Shown here: positions 22,694-35,756 of the stretch, in pieces | How positions within the stretch are numbered: the stretch's first letter is position 1 | How the letters are laid out: the number at the start of each line of letters is the position of its first letter | Origin: Lactuca virosa | Taxonomy: Eukaryota; Streptophyta; Magnoliopsida; Asterales; Asteraceae | DNA length: 64,000 nt | Assembly: GCA_928212115.1 (NCBI GenBank) | Contig: CAKMRJ010003334.1 | Span: forward strand, 95,500,224-95,564,223 | Direction of reading: 5' to 3' | Position numbers and translations under genes: made by a program | The notes under the pieces: model-generated | The model's input: only the letters and a program-made list of their open reading frames with translations | The model's database searches: none | What the model was told of the DNA's origin: nothing

Positions 22694-23615
22694 TGTTGGA
22701 TATAGTGTCTAGTCCATAACTTTATTTGGTATGTACTTGACCCAACCCGGCATGGTCCATTTGGGTTTGCATGGCATTGCAATACTTGGATAGACTAAAT
22801 GAGAGAATAAGGCACTTAGGATTATTAATATATTATAAGTTCTAATATATTAATAATAGTATTATTTACTTAGTATTGATCAAGTATTAATCTAGTATTA
22901 ATTGGTGATCAAAGTGAGACTGATTAAATATATAGGGTTGATTATGACAATCATCAAATTCTTTTATGGTGGATTAATGATCCATGGTTTATGGGTTTGG
23001 TTATAACCATATGGAGCTCCATGGATAGTCCATGGGAGTTACAAACCCATGGGTCATGAGAAATCAAGAGTCATGACAATTAAGGGCATTCATGTGTAAA
23101 CCCTAATTGTGACAACACTATAAAAGGAACCCTATGGCTAGCAAAATAGTGGACCTAGTGTTACTAGAGAGGGCATAACCGGATTTGAGTGCTAGAAGTA
23201 TTATCTCAAGTTATTCCAAGTCTTGTGGTGTTGTGTGAAGCATTTGAGGCACAACATTTGGGGTGGGTGCTAGGCTCACAAAGTCTTGAAGAAAATCAAG
23301 CAACAAACAAGGTATGTATTTCTACTAGTTTTATGTTCTAGTAATCCCCATTGCCTGCTAGTTAGGAAATACCTTGAAAAAGAAATTTGCANNNNNNNNN
23401 NNNNGGGGTGATAGGCTCACAAAGTCTTGAAGAATCCAAGCCAACAACAAGGTATGTATTTCTACTAGTTTTATGTTTTATGTAATCCCCATGCCATGCT
23501 AGTTAGGAAAAAAACCTTAAAAAGAAAATTTGCATGTATATAGAGAACACATAGATTCAGGTTATTAGGGTTGCATGTACACTTAGGAAGTGTTAGAATG
23601 CTCAAAAACCCATCA
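22694..23615 (+). mobile_element. Copia LTR 2 (contains assembly gap)
   Basis: About 146 bases longer than the other two LTRs. The excess is a repeated segment on both sides of the N run: the 'ggctcacaaagtcttgaag' block occurs at about 23271 and again at 23410. Confidence 0.88.
23392..23404. other. Sequence gap (13 N)
   Basis: Run of N inside LTR 2 with the same LTR segment on either side. This looks like two unjoined contig ends, so the length and copy number around it are not reliable. Confidence 0.95.
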
Positions 23616-25145
23616 GTGGCTCAGAGCCAGGTTTGTTTTCTGTATACTTGATGCAAAACTGCTTAAAAATCGAAAATTCTGCATTTCTGACGACTGGACT
23701 GCCGAGTCCATGGGAGGACTCGCCGAGCAGGGGGGGACTCGCGGTCCATGAAACAAATTCATCCTACTCGCCGAGTAGAATAATGCACTCGGCGAGTAGG
23801 AGCGTGTGTGGCCGCTTAGTTTTTTTCGAGTTTTGTTGCTGGAAATGGATTAAGATCATTATCCCAATCTGTTTTGGACTTGTAAAATCTGTTTTCAAAA
23901 TGATAATGATTATGTTAACCCATTTTACATGACTTTTATCAATTTTCAAGTATTGTATATGTTTATAGCTTTTTGAAATTGCTTGACATGAATTTGTGTT
24001 CTATGAGTTTTAGAAGATCATAGAATTATGTGTAACCACCCATGTGTGTTTAATTCATGATCTTAATGGCTTCTGATGGTGTCCATAACTTGTCCTCAAG
24101 TTATGGATAACCAAAAGTCACTTCTTTTTAATTATGATTAAAGAACTAAAGAGGTTTCATAAAATGAAGAGTCTTCATTTTATGACCAATTAAAACTCAT
24201 AAGTTACAAATTGAAGAGACTTGGAATAGTTTCAAATCTTTCCCTCAAGTTTTGGAATTTGAAAGTCTTACACTTTTTAATACTTAATTCCAAATTAAAC
24301 CTTAGAATTTTAAAAAGTTTAAAAATCAACACTTATACTATTATTATAATTTTATTATATAGATATGTATAAGAATATGTCATTCTTACCGTTAGTAGGC
24401 CTCATTCACGAAGCCGGTCTATAAGGGGGGTATAAGGTTGTTGCCTATAAAATGTGGTGACTTAATGGGTGTCCACTCTCACCCACCGCTTCCTTGATCG
24501 GTGGAGGGTCGTTAGCCGAACGGGTAGGATACGACTTTAAATACTCGTTAAAAGTATAATGAATTATAAAGTAACTATACATTATAAATTCCCAATCTTA
24601 GTTACTTTAGGAAAATGTGAAATTGGTGCTAGCCCATAAAACACACTTTGTACCTTACCAAGTCGTTAGGGAGCGTGTGTGGTTAACCGGCACATAACAT
24701 GGACTAGTAAGAGTGGCAAGGGTAACTTGACTTATTATAGATCGGTGGAGCGTGTGTGTGGTTAACCGGCACATCGATTAGGTAATATTGTTTAGGGTAC
24801 CAAGTCAATTTGTATGGTTATTCACACCTTGTTTGTGATCCTCGGCATCCCAGTCACAAACTTGAGAGGGCACAATCGAGATTCAAACATGCCATTGAAA
24901 AAGTTCAATGTATCTCAAAAGATCTAGGAGTTTCAAAACCAATAAAACCTAATAATAAAATATTTCGTTCTTATGGTGGAAAATTGGTAAATCGTCAATT
25001 ACCTACCTTCAAATATTTTATAGTATGGATTACGGCATCCCTCTTCCAACTATAAATAGTTTGTTGGATCCTAGCCTTAATATTTCATTTGGGTGAATTA
25101 TTAAGGATTCCTAATCTAATGAAACTTGTCTTTCTTTCCTTTCAG
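23616..25145 (+). mobile_element. Copia leader, copy 2
   Basis: Parallel to 17058-18588 with many one-base indels. It contains the degraded primer site, degraded dyads (including a shortened one near 23725) and the acceptor TTTCAG at 25140-25145. Confidence 0.85.
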
Positions 25146-28100
25146 ATGTCTTCCAACAATGCTTCTGGCTCAAACCAACAGGCTCCTTTTCCTTATGAAC
25201 TTGTGTGGTAAGGTCATCTTTGATGGATCCAATTTCAATGAGTGGATCAGAAACATCAGAATGATTACCCGCTATGAGGACAAAGAATATGTCCTCGATA
25301 GGGAGCTTAAGGTGTGCATGAAGCCACTGCTACTCCTGAAGAGTTTGCGGAGTTTGTTGCGCATGAAAAGGATGACTAAAGTAGCATGCATCATGATGGC
25401 CACCATGACTCCTGAACTTCAAAAATCCTATGAAGATTTCTACCCCTATGAGATGCACCTGGATCTGATGGAAAGGTACCATCAGAGCCGCGCGTCAGGG
25501 AGAGGTATGAAATCATCTCCTCCATGATAACCGCAAGGATGAAGGATGGTGAACCCCACCGGTCACTTGCAGACGATGCAAAGGTTCGTTGACCGGTTGC
25601 TGAAGCTAAATGTTGACTTTCCTGAGGAAATGGCGATTGACATCATTCTTCCATTCCTTACCTCCAAGTTATGATCAGTTTCGTATGACTTATCATATGA
25701 ACAAGGAGGAAGTCACACTTAGCAAACTTCAGGACTCTTAAGGACAGCTGAAAATGGCCTTAAGGGTAAAGCGGTTGCTACTTCTACTCCTTCAACAGCC
25801 CCTGTCTGGCTATTGGGCAGGGAAAGGGTAAGAAGAGAAAAGCCCTTCGAGGGTACCAGGGTAAGACTCTTGATGGTTCCTCTTCAAGTGGGACAAAGAA
25901 AGGTCCCATTACTCTTCTTCAAACCCAAGGAAGCACAGTGCTTCTATTGCCAGGATAAGGGACACTTCAAGCGAAGCTGCCCTAAATATCTGCAAGATCT
26001 AAAGGATGGGAAGGTTAAACCCACCCATGCAGGTATTTACACAATATGTCTAACAACTCATCTAATGCTAATTCTTGGGTGCTTGATACAGGGTGTGGTA
26101 TTCACATTTGTACTGATTTGCAGGCACTAAGAAGAAGTGAGCAAGTGGAGCACGGGAAGATAAACTTAGTCATGGGCAACAGGAAAGCATCACTTGTTAC
26201 CAAGATAGGAGTTTATTCTTTATTGCTTAATAATGGGTTAATGTTAGATTTGAATAAGTGTTGTTACTCGCCCGAAATGGCGGACGAGAAATATTATTTC
26301 CTTTCATGGCTTGTACAAACAAGGTTTTACATTTTCATTTGATAATAAAAATGGTGCTATTAATGTTATTACAATGATGTATTTTACTTTAAAGCATTAC
26401 CTTGTGATGGTGTATATGAAGCCGTGAATGTTGTAGACAATCTAGGAAATAATGTGTTGTATATTGATTCTTCAGATAGCTTGGATAAAGCATCTTGTGG
26501 GCATTGTCGTCTTGGACATGTTAACAAGAAGCGCATGCATAGGCCAACTCCAAAAGGCTGGAGTCTTGGAATCATTTGACCTCAAGTCAGATGATAGTTG
26601 CGAGTCTTGTTTACTTGGAAAAATGACAAAGTCACCCTTTCACAGGTACTTGTGATAGGGGTGAAGGTTTGTTGACCTTGTACACACGGATGTGTGTGGG
26701 CCCTTCAGAGTGCTACAAGGGATGCTAATCGCTATTATGTGACTTTACTGATGATACAGTAGATATGGATATATTTACTTAATCAAGCATAAGTCAGAAA
26801 CCTTTGAAAAGTTCAAAGAGTTTAAGCAGAAGGAAGTGGAGAATCAATGGGCAGGAACATCAAGATGCTCCGATCCGATCGGGGAGGAGAGTATCTTAGC
26901 ATTGAGTTCCTTGACTATCTTAAGGAATGTGGGATTGTCTCACAATTGACACCTCCCAGAACACCACAGTTGAATGGGTGTAGCTGAGAGGCGCAATCGA
27001 ACCTTGCTGGATATGGTTCGTTCCATGATGAGTCGAGCTTCGTTACCAATCTCTTTCTGGGGGTATGCCTTAGAGTGCCCGCCCATATCCTTAATCTAGT
27101 CCCTACTAAAAGGTTGCCAAAACACCTCACGAGATGTGGACTGGGAAAGTTCCCAATTTGGACCACATCAAAATTTGGGGTTGTGAAGCTTTGCGTGAGG
27201 CGTGAGACTCATGATAAGCTTGAACCTCGAAGTGAGAGGTGTATTTTTCATCGGCTACCCACAGAGATCCTTTGGTTACCTCTTCTACAGATCCAGTGAT
27301 AATGTGGTCTTTGTAGCAAGAAGAGGAGTCTTTCGTGAGAGAGAATTCATAAGCCAAGGGGACAGTGGGAGGCAAATTGACCTTGAAGAGCTTCAAGAGT
27401 CAAGTGGTGAAGGAACCTCAAATTCTATCGACCAACCTGAGGAGGAAACTCCTGTTGATCCGATAGATGAGTCTGTACCTCCAAGACGTTCCACTAGGGT
27501 GAGGAAACACCTGATTTTTTTTATGGTTATCACATCACCACTGAAGGTGATACATTTATTAGTGATAGTACATTAATAGATTTGGATGAACCTAAATAAT
27601 TACAGGGAAGCCATGGCAGGCCCTGAGTCTGCTAAATGGAAGGAGGCTATGGACAGCGAGATTCAGTCCATGTATGGCAATCAAGTTTGGAACTTGGTTG
27701 ACAATGTACCAGGTCGTAAGACAATTGGGTGCAAATGGATCTTCAAGAAAAAGACCGACATGGATGGGAAGGTACATACTTATAAAGCGCGACTGGTTGC
27801 GAAGGGCTTTACTCAAACTCCGGGAGTTGACTATGATGAGACCTTCTCACCAGTAGCTAAGATTAAGTCTATTAGAGTATTGTTAGCCATAGCTGCATTT
27901 CATGATTATGAAATATGGAAAATGGATGTCAAAACCGATTCCAGACTGATAGGGATAATTTTCGCTGTCATGTCAGGTGGGTCTTTATCCTAAATGGTGG
28001 GGGGGCAGTGGGCAATTACTTGGAAAAGTTCCAATAAGGAGACAGTAGCTGATTCTACTTGTGAATCAGAGTACATAGCAGCAAGTGAAGCAGCTAAGGA

Positions 28101-28416
28101 GGCGATATGGCCTAAAGAACTCATCGAGACCTTGGAGTTTGTACCAGCTAAAGGAGCCAATGGAAATTTTCTCGACAATGAAAGTGCGGTTGCTTTGGCT
28201 AAGGAACCGAGAGATCACGGAGATCTAGGCAATGACAGAAAAATACCATTCATCAGACATCGAATAGAAGAAGGGACTCCCGTGTCTCTTACTAAGAGGG
28301 TATCATCAGATGAGAACCCGGCAGATCCCCTCACGAAGGGACCAGGGAAGCGGGTTAAGCATCTACAGCATGCGAGGCCCATTGGGCTGAAGGATGATAT
28401 TAGTTTCAATAATTAG
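25146..28416 (+). pseudogene. Ty1/copia gag-pol, copy 2, RT-deleted
   Basis: Same domain order as copy 1 and the same RT deletion (joint near 27940, DVKT directly followed by an RNase H sequence). It ends at the matching TAG (28414-28416). It has many more single-base insertions and deletions than copy 1 (for example near 25316, 25660, 25855, 26285, 26640, 26995, 27080 and 27190), often in homopolymers. Some positions broken in copy 1 are intact here (for example near 25595 versus 19041). The indel-heavy difference pattern resembles low-accuracy sequencing as much as real decay. Confidence 0.85.
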
Positions 28417-29268
28417 ATTCATGAAACTTGTAAAATGTAATTGACATTTGATGATAAATAAAAGTTGTTATTTATTTATGAGTAAGGTGTTACTATCTTG
28501 TGTTGATTGTTTACTATGTTTCAATTTTGCATGTTTTTACTTCCAGAATAATTATGTTATTATTCAAACCATCCACAGTCAGTCAAACTTTGGAAGTAAG
28601 TATTGATTTAAGACTGTCATGAATTTGGCTTGTATGATTTGTCTAAAAGTGCTTTGGACAATGCATTGGTTGCTACAACATTCATGAGTACTCATAAGGG
28701 CTGAGTATTGGATCCAACCCACGTTCACTTGCATCACTTCATGGAATTTATCTCGAGTGATCGTGAGACGGTAATATCATATAAATCTTCAAACCTAGAG
28801 ATATGAGTTGTTGACTATGATTTGGTTATTCATTGATTGTACGAAAACGCATTGGTAACTCGATGTTATAAAACGTGCCTTTGTGAATAATTCAACAAGT
28901 AGTTAGTACAAGCATATCAGTCGAAGTTTATCTGTTCCTTCTAGAAATAGAAGCGATATCTGGGCCCCTCGATGATTTGGTTTTGACCTATGTACCGGGC
29001 CCGGTCAGAACCTAATTGATGTGTTCAATTTAGTTCTATGTCGAAACAAATCAGAGATCGAGAAACAAATGTTGGACAATAAGTAAGACCATGTTCCATG
29101 TGTTTGTCCGGCTGATATCATGAGAATAGAGGATTATATTATCACTTATCTTAAATGGCGTATCATCATCATCTCAGTTCCGAGAGACTTTGAAAGAGCT
29201 ACGATTGCTAGTCGGATTTTGAAGTCATATTTGCACATATAGTTATTAGACTTATCCAAGTGGGAGAC
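28417..29268 (+). mobile_element. Copia 3' non-coding region and polypurine tract, copy 2
   Basis: Parallel to 21850-22693, ending in GTGGGAGAC before LTR 3. Confidence 0.8.
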
Positions 29269-30045
29269 TGTTGGATATAGTGTCTAAGTCCATAACTTTA
29301 TTTGGTATGTACTTGACCCAACCCGGCATGGTCCATTTGGGTTGCATGGCATTGCAATACTTGGATAGACTAAATGAGAGAATAAGGCACTTAGGATTAT
29401 TAATATATTATAAGTTCTAATATATTAATAATAGTATTATTTAATTAGTATTGATCAAGTATTAATCTAGTATTAATTTGGTGATCAAAGTGAGACTGAT
29501 TAAATATATAGGGTTGATTATGACAATCATCAATTCTTTTATGGTGGATTAATGATCCATGGTTTATGGGTTTGGTTATAACCATATGGAGCTCCATGGA
29601 TAGTCCATGGGAGTTACAAACCCATGGGTCATGAGAAATCAAGAGTCATGACAATTAAGGGCATTCATGTGTAAACCCTAATTGTGACAACACTATAAAA
29701 GGAACCCTATGGCTAGCAAAATAGTGGACCTAGTGTTACTAGAGAGGGCATAACCGATTTTGAGTGCTAGAAGTATTATCTCAAGTTATTCCAAGTCTTG
29801 TGGTGTTGTGTGAAGCATTTGAGGCACAACATTTGGGGTGCTAGGCTCACAAAGTCTTGAAGGAATCCAAGCAACAACAAGGTATGTATTTCTACTAGTT
29901 TTATGTTCTATGTAATCCCCATGCCATGCTAGTTAGGAAATAACCTTGAAAAAGAAATTTGCATGTATATAGAGAAAACATAGATTCAAGGTTATTAGGG
30001 TTGCATGTACACTTAGGAAGTGTTAGAATGCTCAAAAACCCATCA
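29269..30045 (+). mobile_element. Copia LTR 3
   Basis: 777 bases, nearly identical to LTR 1 (I see only a handful of differences), and followed by the CAACA duplication at 30046-30050. Confidence 0.92.
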
Positions 30046-30050
30046 CAACA

Positions 30051-31029
30051 ATCTCTGAGTCCTACCATGTCCAACTCACTGAGTCACCACTCAACTCACT
30101 GATCTGAGTCTTAACCAGAAGAGGTTGGGGTTTTGCGTCTTGACTCGCCGAGTCCAAGAACAGACTCGCCGAGTCCACGACAATCTTCAATAGACTCGCC
30201 GAGTTGTTCCTCCAACTCGTTGAGTTCATGCCTATCTTCATATGACTCGCCGAGTCCACCCAAGTGACTCGTCGAGTCTCTTCAGTCCTTTATTCATACA
30301 TAGGCTTTTTGAGTCATGCAGGTGCTCCAAACTGTAGATCCACTCTTCTAGGGTATGACTCTCACGTAAAGTTGCAAACTTTACGTGGAAACAAAGAGCT
30401 ATAGGCCCAAATCAATCTAGGGCTAAGGTTTAAGACAAGGATGCTTCACCAACAAACCAAGGGCTGATACTTTGTGAGTTTCTGGACAAAGACAAGTCTA
30501 GATCTGAAGTAGCACCCTCAGATCTAGACCCCTAACCCGAAATAGATCCTTAACATGCCAAAATGGTCCCAAATCTCATTCTTGAATAGATACAAATGCA
30601 ATAGAGTCAAGGTAACATCTTGTTACCTCCAAAATGTGCCCAAGTTGAAGTAGATTCTGGATCTACACCAATCCCTTGATGCTATCCTTTTGATCCTCAA
30701 GCTCCTTTCTCAATATTCCTCCTCCAAAGCTCAAATCTCTTTAACAATGGAAGCTCACACAATTTTTAGGGTTTACTGACTCTCAAGTGCAATAAGGAGG
30801 CTGAAGGGAGGACGTATGGTCCTTTAAATAGGGTGCAACCCTTAAGATTAGGGTTTTCTCTTTTCAGCACCAACTCGTCGAGTCCAGCTGCCAGCTCGGC
30901 GAGTTGGTCACTTAACTCGCGACCAGAATCCGCTCCGACTCGACGAGTAAGCATACCTACTCGTCGAGTACCTTTCTTTAATTTACACTTAAGTCCTTCA
31001 ATCATACTTCTAAATTTTGGGATGTTACA
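30051..31029 (-). mobile_element. 3' LTR of the gag-only element, proximal part
   Basis: Continues the LTR after the copia insertion and ends GGGATGTTACA at 31029, then the polypurine tract complement CTCTCCCCCACT (31031-31042). It carries two dyad clusters (30140-30280 and 30873-30969) on either side of the TATA box. Confidence 0.9.
30821..30969 (-). promoter_or_regulatory. LTR promoter: TATA box with ACTCG-N-CGAGT dyads upstream
   Basis: Minus-strand CTATTTAAAGG at 30821-30831. Upstream on that strand are dyads at 30873-30883 (centre T), 30938-30948 (centre A) and 30959-30969 (centre T, outer TA/TA paired). The duplicate in the other LTR is at 40811-40960. Confidence 0.6.
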
Positions 31030-32123
31030 ACTCTCCCCCACTTAAATTAGGCTTCGTCCTCGAAGCCTACTGCAGTATATGATTCTGAATATACCTCTTG
31101 CACTGCAGACTCCGATTTCCTAATAAACTCAAGTCCTTCTAGACCCTACCACTGTACCCCTTTTAAAATAACTTCTTCTCGTGTGGTATCCTTGCCAATA
31201 CTCCCGGCCGACCACCAGCCTTTTCTACTTAATGTCAGAACACATCAATCCAGTATCACCCGATGATACTGCCACCTTCCTGACATGAACACACCTTCGA
31301 GACTTGCGAACGTTAGACACTACAATAAATCCACTGAGCTCTGCTATAACACTAATCCACCTTTTCTTCGCCCAAAATTGGCGATAACCCAGATAACCTG
31401 CAATAGGGAACGAATCCTGTTCCCATCCCGAATCTATTCCCTTTTTACAATGACAGGATACTGCATCCTTCAGCTTCTAGCAACTCCCATGAATCAACTA
31501 GCTATATCACATAACCATTCGTACCTAGCCCAATCAGCCTCGGGCTGGAATACCAGGTACGCCTATAACGGGTCCAGTCATCCCAAGGATGGTATACCCT
31601 CGCATTCCCACGCATGTTTGGCCCAATCAACCCTCGGGTTGGAATACGAAACACACCAGGTCCAATCAATCATAGGGTCCGGTCATCCTCATGATGGAAT
31701 ACCCTAGATTGGAATACCACTACTCACATAACCCATGCCTACAACCATACTTAAAGCCCAAGGATCCAACCTTGCAGCTCCCTCAATCTACTCTGATTCG
31801 ACACAACTGAGTGCAACTCACCCAAATCTCGACATCACGTCTACTCCAAACGTACCATGACAGGGAACATTACTCCCGCGATCTCTAGGTCCACGACCTA
31901 CGACTGGAATATCCTCACACGGTTCTCAGCGCCGGTCTAGACTGCTCCCGAGTCTATCAACTCCGCTATCTCTAGCTCCTCTGTCCAAATCTCCAATATG
32001 GAGCTACTCACCTTCTCCTCTTTCCAAGTAAACCTAAACCATGACTTCGCATCATAAGTCGGTGCCGAAATGTCGGAACCTCACTCTACATCGTACAATT
32101 GTGGAGCACGTCGCTATCCCATA

Positions 32124-32185
<62 letters not shown>

Positions 32186-32659
32186 TCAGACTGATTGCAT
32201 AACCTACAATCCATAAAGAGTCTTTCGCATGCTCCTCAACATTTTCGACACTTGGGAACAACCCCATTGATTGTCATAGCATAACAGTATCCTCACTGCT
32301 CGCTCAAAGATCCACCATACATACAAGGTTCTTACCATAACTGGAACGCCTCATCGCACCCCTTCCCGTAACCGACATCCGAACTGCTTCAGGCGACTTC
32401 CTTCCAAACCACGCCCCATCCGAGAATTTCCAATTCTCCCCCACTTAGAGCACTAAATACTGTCTACCAGCGGCGAAGCTGGTACGCGACTCAATTATCC
32501 TAATCCGAGACAACGAACTTCAAGGGCTCCGAGTTCCCGCTGGTGATTCTGAATCTCTGGATCATGTCCTTCCTCTCTCTTGAATGCCTCACCAGATACT
32601 ACCCCCCTTATAATTTCTCAATAATAACTTCTCACTACCATATACTATGCTCTAATAAC
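31030..32659 (-). mobile_element. 3' non-coding region of the gag-only element
   Basis: No protease, RT or integrase motif in any frame. It contains 'GGCCCAATCA..CCCTCGGGTTGGAATAC'-type blocks (31520-31700) that recur inverted at 52060-52220. Confidence 0.75.
32124..32184. repeat. (AC)n(AT)n microsatellite
   Basis: About 12 AC units followed by about 18 AT units, uninterrupted. Confidence 0.95.
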
Positions 32660-33965
32660 TTATGCAGGAAACAAACAACTCATAATAACATGAACAAGAT
32701 ATAGAAGAAAAGACATACCAGCTGTCACCTCTGGCGCTGTCCCGATCTCCTCGGGCACAAGCTGATAAGCACGCCCTGGAGCCTTCGGAGGCTCTGCTCG
32801 ACCCTGACCCCTGTTAGTAAGTCTCAAAGTGGCTGGTGCTGGGACCTGCACTGGCCTGGCAGCCAAGAGAGGACACTGGGCCTTTATATGGCCCACCTGA
32901 TCACAATGATAACAAAGTCGGACTCCGGCAGCTGGAGCCTGCTGCCTGCAATCCCTGGCTATGTGGCCCTCCTTGCCACACTTGTGGCACCCAGAAGAAA
33001 ATCGACAAACTCCATCATGTACCTTACCGCACTTCCCACAAGTGCGACTCCTCTGACTTTCCTGACGATAATCAGCAGCCCACATCCGTTTCGGCGCAGG
33101 CTGCGACTGCACCGGGGCCTGCCTCTGCTCCCTCAGCTGGAGCTCAATCTCTAACTCGCGCCGCCCGGCGGCCTCCTACAACTCCATCAAAGTATCACAT
33201 CTGTATGTGGACACAAACTGTCTGACGTCCCTCTTGAGCATGCTCATATACCGGGTCATCTGAGCCTGCTCCGAAGCAAACTCAGGGCAGAACATCGCCC
33301 TCTCCGTAAACATCCTGGTGATCTCCGTCACCGACTCTGAATCCTGTCTAAGCTCCAAAAACTCCCGAGTCAGTCTCTCCCGCTCTACCCGCGGAACATA
33401 ACGAGTACTAAACATATCCCGAAACTGATCCCAAGTCACCGCAGCTCGCTGCGCGTCAGGGTATGATCCCGTAGTCAACCTCCACCAATCCTTCGCCCCG
33501 AGCCTCAAAAGGTTCAGAGCACACCTCACCCTCTGCTCAGCAGGGCACGAACACGTGAAGAAACATCCCTCCATATCCGACAACCATCTCATAGCAACGA
33601 TCGGATCCTGAACCCCGTCGAAGGTAGGGGGCTTCGTATTATTGAAGTCCCGGTACTGGAAGCCCCGACCGGCTCCTCCCCCTGCCGCTGTTACAGCCAC
33701 TGTAGCTGCCGCGGCAGCCGTCTCAGTAAGAGCTGCATAACGATCATCGAAGTACTCCCTCATAGAGGACTTAATAGTCCCAAACAAATACGGGATCTGA
33801 CCCCGGACAATCTCGACCACCTCCTCGCGGATGATCTCCCTGACCCGATCCTCTGTCAACACTGGCTCCCCCCTGGCCGATAATCTCAGGTGCCACTGGG
33901 GCCTCCTGCTCACCCTGTCCTGATCCCGATCCGGATCCAGTCACGACACGCCTCGTAACCACCAT
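32660..33965 (-). pseudogene. gag: Gag of the TR-GAG element
   Basis: The start is the minus-strand ATG at 33963-33965 (MVVTRRV). A Gly/Ser-rich head is followed by a helical block, the capsid domain (YRDFNNTKPPTFDG, MRWLSDMEGCF, GAKDWWRL, WDQFRDMFSTRYVP), then two CX2CX4HX4C knuckles (CHKCGKEGHIARDC, CYHCDQVGHIKAQC) and a basic tail. The frame shifts in a C-run at 33868-33873. An in-frame TAG lies at 33176-33178; the plus-strand relative at 49670 has Gln there, so CAG-to-TAG is likely. Translation ends soon after PEVTAG, the point where full-length relatives enter protease. The protein would form particles only with enzymes supplied by another element. Confidence 0.85.
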
Positions 33966-34754
33966 ACTGAAATTCATCAAGAAGGGCATTAGACATTCTT
34001 CATAATAGCTTGGAAACTATCTCCCAACCAAAACCCTAGGGGTTGTGACTTCCTTGATACACGTATGGGTCCTGTGCTTTCAGAGTTTCAGTAGTACGAG
34101 CTCATACTACCTTCCACACCTACCCATATTTGTCTCAAGTGTCATCACAACACCCTAACAACATATAAAAATAACGAGCGCTCAATCCTCATTCCTAGGG
34201 GAATACTGAATATCTCATAACTGGCCTCCCGGTCTCTCACGACCCACCCATCCATGAAACTTCCATCAACCCCTGCAGCACTAGTGTATGCTAGCCATAC
34301 ATAACGCTGGACCCTATAGACTTTTGAATATCCATTCCTACCCTAAGCCCTAATCAATAAGAACAGAACATAAGGCCGGATCAAACATTCTCAGGCTATA
34401 AGATCTTAATTATATACAACTGTGATGCATACACAAGTAACTACAGTAATGATGTCAATTTCATATAAGTAAAACACTAGGCTAACAAGCATAATGTAAT
34501 CAGGCAATTCTATCATGCAATTCCTGAAGATCCCTAGTCTAGCACTAGCATGTTGTTCTAATATATCACATAATCAATTAACTGTATGGTATTTTGGGGT
34601 CTACTTATTGGCTCCGGCTGATCGTACCCTCTGCATCCTCCTTTACTTATGTTGAAAACCATTTGAAAACCATTTAGAAATCTTTCCTTGATTTGAGACT
34701 GGATTCACACGAATGTTCCTCCAATTCACTCAAACCAAGGCTCTGATACCAACT
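33966..34754 (-). mobile_element. Leader and primer site of the gag-only element
   Basis: Non-coding. The primer site complement GCTCTGATACCA is at 34740-34751, three bases from the LTR. Confidence 0.85.
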
Positions 34755-34965
34755 TGTAACACCCATAAAATTCAAGCCAATTTAAAACATTTTAACCCAT
34801 TCAAAAACCATTAAGTTATTACAACTTGTTTTCAAAATAGTTTAACCATCAGAGTATCCCCATAACCAAATCACAAAATCATGAAATATGAGGAGCGGTA
34901 CGATCACGCCTTTGCCTTGCCACGATGACCATTAATGTACCTGAAACAATAAAATGAAACCGTAA
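34755..34965 (-). mobile_element. 5' LTR of the gag-only element, first part
   Basis: TGTAACACCCATAAAATTC start. Interrupted at 34965 by a solo LTR and resuming at 38807. Confidence 0.9.
34961..34965. repeat. Target site duplication CGTAA (left)
   Basis: Identical to 38802-38806 and present once at the homologous site of the other LTR (near 15064). Confidence 0.92.
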
Positions 34966-35289
34966 TGTGACAACCGTCAATTTTGGCCAAGTCAAAGTCA
35001 ACTATAGTCAACAAGTCAAACCGGTCAACTCATCTAATCCTTGTATATTAGGGTTTCCATTATGTTTCTTATTGAACAACTCGCAATCTTAATACAAAGT
35101 ATCACTTAGAGTTTTCACGTGTTCGGAAATTCTAAACCCTAATCAGGGCAAGTGATGAAACTACTCGATAAAACATTATTCCTTAACCCTCGGGGGCATA
35201 TAACAATCATAATGAGACTTAACAAGGTTTACAAACCTTGCGTTACAAAGCCAAACACTCAAAAAGGTCACAAAAGAAGTCTCTCCCAA

Positions 35290-35690
35290 TCTCTTTCACT
35301 CTATCTCTCTCTACCTCAAATCTCTCCCAAATCTCTCCAAGTGTGTGAAATATCTCCCAAATCTCCCTCTGAATGAGAAATCTCTCCAAGTGTGTGAAAT
35401 CTCTCCCAAATCTCCCTCTGAATGAGAAATCTCTCCAAGTGTGTGAAATCTCTCCCAAATCTCTCTCTGTATGAGAAATCTCTCCAAGAATGTGAAATCT
35501 CTCCCAAATCTCTCTCTGTATGAGAAATCTCTCCAAGAATGTGAAATCTCTCCCAAATCTCTCTTTGTATGAGAAATCTCTCCAAGTATGTGAAGTCTCT
35601 CCCAAATCTCTCTCTGTATGTCAAATCTCTCCAAGTATGTCAAATCTCTCCCAAATCTCTCTCAAAATCTCTCTCAACTTCTTATAATCA
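35290..35690. repeat. 49-base tandem repeat, purine-rich on minus strand
   Basis: About eight units with exact 49-base spacing (GAATGAG/GTATGAG anchors at 35371, 35420, 35469, 35518 and 35567). Each unit contains AAATCTCTCC twice. Forty-nine is not a multiple of three, so the open frames across it are not selected coding sequence. Confidence 0.92.
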
Positions 35691-35756
35691 CTCGGGGCAT
35701 CCCGACCTTCGAATTAGACGAAAACAGCTTGAAAACGGAAGTCTACGCGAAAAACA

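Larger units (their letters stand above)
16282..30045 (+). mobile_element. Tandem Ty1/copia element: LTR-internal-LTR-internal-LTR
   Basis: Three LTRs (16282-17057, 22694-23615, 29269-30045) separate two near-identical internal regions of 5.6 kb, and the outer ends carry the CAACA duplication. Each internal region has a Met-tRNA primer site, long leader, gag, protease, integrase, the start of RT and the end of RNase H, then a polypurine tract (AGTGGGAGAC). RT is deleted between the same two points in both. This is either unequal recombination between copies or an assembly duplication; copy 2 is rich in single-base indels and its LTR contains an N gap. Confidence 0.88.

Noticed and set aside
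35243..35643. Three overlapping minus-strand open frames of 100-120 codons with GRDFTHLERFLIQREIWE-like repeats
   Set aside because: They are translations of a 49-base tandem repeat in all three frames; the unit is not a multiple of three and lies inside a solo LTR.
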